Assembly: GCA_016713905.1 (NCBI GenBank)
Contig: JADJOE010000001.1
Location: 1 to 64,000 of the forward strand
Origin: Candidatus Vicinibacter proximus
GTDB lineage: Bacteria > Bacteroidota > Bacteroidia > Chitinophagales > Saprospiraceae
Direction of reading: 5' to 3'
DNA length: 64,000 nt
The position numbers and the translations under genes were made by a program. Shown here one piece after another: positions 63,301-64,000 of the stretch. A model generated the notes under the pieces. That model was not told the DNA's origin and made no database searches. It was given only the letters and a program-made list of their open reading frames with translations. Every line of letters starts with the position of its first letter. Within the stretch, counting starts at the first letter, position 1.

Positions 63301-63482
63301 ATGATTTTTTCAACCTTTGTATTAAACTCCAAGGCGGCTACGTAATTTCTTTTAGCCGTTAACTCCTGACTGATTTTCACCAAACTGTCCACTTGATGAA
63401 TGAAAGTTGTGTCAGTGATTTGAGAAAATAAATCACACTTCTGAATAGAAATAATGATCAATAAAATAGTAATTTTTTTCAT
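60330..63482 (-). CDS. Exported TPR-CHAT protein (caspase-like protease domain)
   Basis: 1050 residues from ATG 63482 (the frame is open to 63503); this start gives the signal peptide MKKITILLIIISIQKCDLFS. About 35-480: ten or so 42-residue TPR units of the kinesin-light-chain type (YAKCLNNLGIIKMETRNYEK; FAEALANLANTYLSMHQYEK). About 640-1050: CHAT domain with the His-Cys dyad, His885 in ILHIATHGYF and Cys964 in VVLSACETGLGD. CHAT domains are separase/caspase-like proteases. Export would place this one in the periplasm. The domain end AGFVLIE is typical. Confidence 0.93.
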   Translation of the reverse strand: MKKITILLIIISIQKCDLFSQITDTTFIHQVDSLVKISQELTAKRNYVAALEFNTKVEKIILENLGKESASYGKYCHNYGKILEMSVRDKSEAEKWYLEALDVRKRVLGSDHFDYASTLLNLGSLYGQMGNFQKAEPFILEAKEVFKRKVGNENPVYAKCLNNLGIIKMETRNYEKAVEYALEAKDIRLKTIGKNTPEYCGNLFLLGKIYYNMAYYEKAEIVFLEAIDIFTNQLHDQGHPFYVNVLSMLSLLYDKTGEYGKAENIFLDNLERLEKNTGKETEQYAGNLNNLANLYMSLGNFEKAEAIFLEALEIKKKVSGRKNQFYTSSLQNLGILYGQMNNYIKAENYFLEAIEIMAEISGKDHPDFAEALANLANTYLSMHQYEKAETNYLIAMEIQKKLSRNEHPDFAILLTNLGRLYQIQKKYDQAEFLQNEAKAIIGKSMGNQTAEYTLCLSNLACLYMEMEDYKKCEPLMKELDSLNQKIIGKAVQHLSANELQKYLNVFVTRQNYLFSLASSIYERKLITNEWVSDISKNCYDNNLFYKEFLLEIANQNKRIALYDSVASDKFNLLKSYLRLLAIEYTKPIVDRDSVFILSIEQKSNNLEKEIVRISSNYADVNRQIKWEEVQKSLHKNEAMVDFIHYRQYTKSSDRMVYAALVLKPGMTQPSFVSLCDESELEAIFATKVDSKNEQINSLYSFKNTSSSNDSKFNNSLHEIIWKKVDPLLSGVTTVYFSPSGLLHRINMHAIPISKDQVLDDKYQLIEITSSRKLITNNQNTYNSKNALLLGGIQFDADSSIISTESMVVSRSRGEFTFNHIDSSLRMGSWNYLLGTDREVSEIGKILKSSGYQVNLKKGNEASEAYFKEICSSLKASPGILHIATHGYFFQDPKKSIQNSLTDDHELVFRISDNPMLRSGLILAGGNASWTGKQTLKGIEDGILTALEIGQLNLSNTEIVVLSACETGLGDIHRNEGVYGLQRAFKLAGAKYIIMSLWQVPDKQTSLLMTSFYKKWLRDGKSIPTAFHDAQKDMRNKGLDPYFWAGFVLIE

Positions 63483-63710
63483 AAATCGGTTTAGCATAAA
63501 CATATTTGAAATTCAGATACTTTCTGCGACAAAATACGGAATGTTAACCGATAACAATGATGAAAGTTAATTCTGATTCTTATGAACCCATGAATTTCTT
63601 AATAATTATATTTATTAGGATGAATATTAGACTACTGTATTGTATTTAAAAAATTGAAATGCAATAATTGCCTTGTATAAAAGCCAAGATTAATCATCAA
63701 ATACAAGAAA

Positions 63711-64000
63711 CTAAATTTTAATTTCCTTCCAGGATCCTCTTTTAAAAAAATACCAGGCAGCAAGCGCGACAAATGTTTCAGCAAGTGGTATTGCAATAAA
63801 TGCTCCCGTTGGTCCCCAACCAAAATAACGGGCCATTAGTATTGCTACTGGAATTTGAAACAACCAAAATCCAACAAAATTTATCCATGTTGGGGTTTTT
63901 GTATCCCCTGCTCCATTTAAAGCTTGCATCATCACCATACCAATTCCATAAAAAATATATCCAGCACCCATAATTTGTAATGCCAGGACACCATACCTGT
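63711..64000 (-). CDS. MATE family efflux transporter, C-terminal part (runs off the window)
   Basis: The last about 95 residues of a multidrug/Na+ or H+ antiporter: RYGVLALQIMGAGYIFYGIG, MVMMQALNGAGDTKTPTWIN (the conserved NGAGDTKTP motif), ARYFGWGPTGAFIAIPLAET and a basic end. The frame continues past base 64000 without a start, so ATG 63971 is internal. 228 bp separate it from the TPR-CHAT gene, with no recognised features. Confidence 0.9.
   Translation of the reverse strand, partial: RYGVLALQIMGAGYIFYGIGMVMMQALNGAGDTKTPTWINFVGFWLFQIPVAILMARYFGWGPTGAFIAIPLAETFVALAAWYFFKRGSWKEIKI

Noticed and set aside
1..64000. CRISPR array or cas genes accompanying the TPR-CHAT and sigma genes (type III-E)
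   Set aside because: No regularly spaced direct repeats and no gRAMP/Cas7-11-like, cas1 or cas2 gene anywhere in the window.

Overview
ORGANISM. The window reads as the chromosome of a Bacteroidota bacterium, most likely Saprospirales-like. The evidence is a C-terminal type IX secretion sorting domain on a large metalloprotease, TAnnTTTG -7 promoter elements upstream of many genes with no consistent Shine-Dalgarno, an F-ATPase operon without atpD and atpC, an UpxY-type NusG paralogue, and an exported TPR-CHAT protein beside an ECF sigma factor. No rRNA, CRISPR array or replication origin is visible. LAYOUT. (1) 1-7.9 kb, accessory: a four-gene cassette on the minus strand (XRE regulator, cytosolic-type 5'-nucleotidase, type III Mod, type III Res). 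It lies between two structurally matching imperfect hairpins that carry GCGTTGGC motifs, next to a tyrosine recombinase with a HARP-like N-terminus and an orphan UpxY antiterminator. (2) 8-12.2 kb and 16.5-17.6 kb: repeat islands. One IS110-family element splits a short intergenic repeat and a second splits the loop between copies of a 321-bp inverted-repeat element. (3) 12.3-16.6 kb: methyltransferase, asnS, an OmpH/Skp-like protein and a pair of small heat-shock proteins. (4) 17.6-23.1 kb: a tripartite RND efflux operon (adaptor, frameshifted pump, TolC). (5) 23.2-29.2 kb: atpB-E-F-H-A-(four-helix-bundle ORF)-G. (6) 29.5-38.4 kb: a lipoprotein, an ECF sigma factor, then lptF/G-tgt-rodA-SPOR-secA. 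(7) 38.7-51.6 kb: housekeeping genes (T9SS metalloprotease, radical SAM, pth, WecA-like transferase, crcB, ahcY, formiminotransferase-cyclodeaminase). (8) 51.8-64 kb: two tRNAs, then eight minus-strand genes. These are five secreted or outer-membrane proteins of unknown function preceded by an ECF sigma factor, a membrane-anchored anti-sigma-like TPR protein and an exported TPR-CHAT protease. A partial MATE transporter closes the window. HOW IT WORKS TOGETHER. Most of the window is core envelope, energy and translation machinery. The parts worth attention are the integron-like arrangement around the restriction cassette, the two IS110 insertions whose empty target sites can be read elsewhere in the window, and the CHAT / sigma / anti-sigma-like module, which could couple an extracytoplasmic signal to transcription of the neighbouring secreted genes (inference). 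DATA QUALITY. Five single-base indels, all in A/T homopolymers, break three genes (mod, the second IS110 transposase, the RND pump). All lie in the first 20 kb. They may be sequencing errors rather than true mutations.
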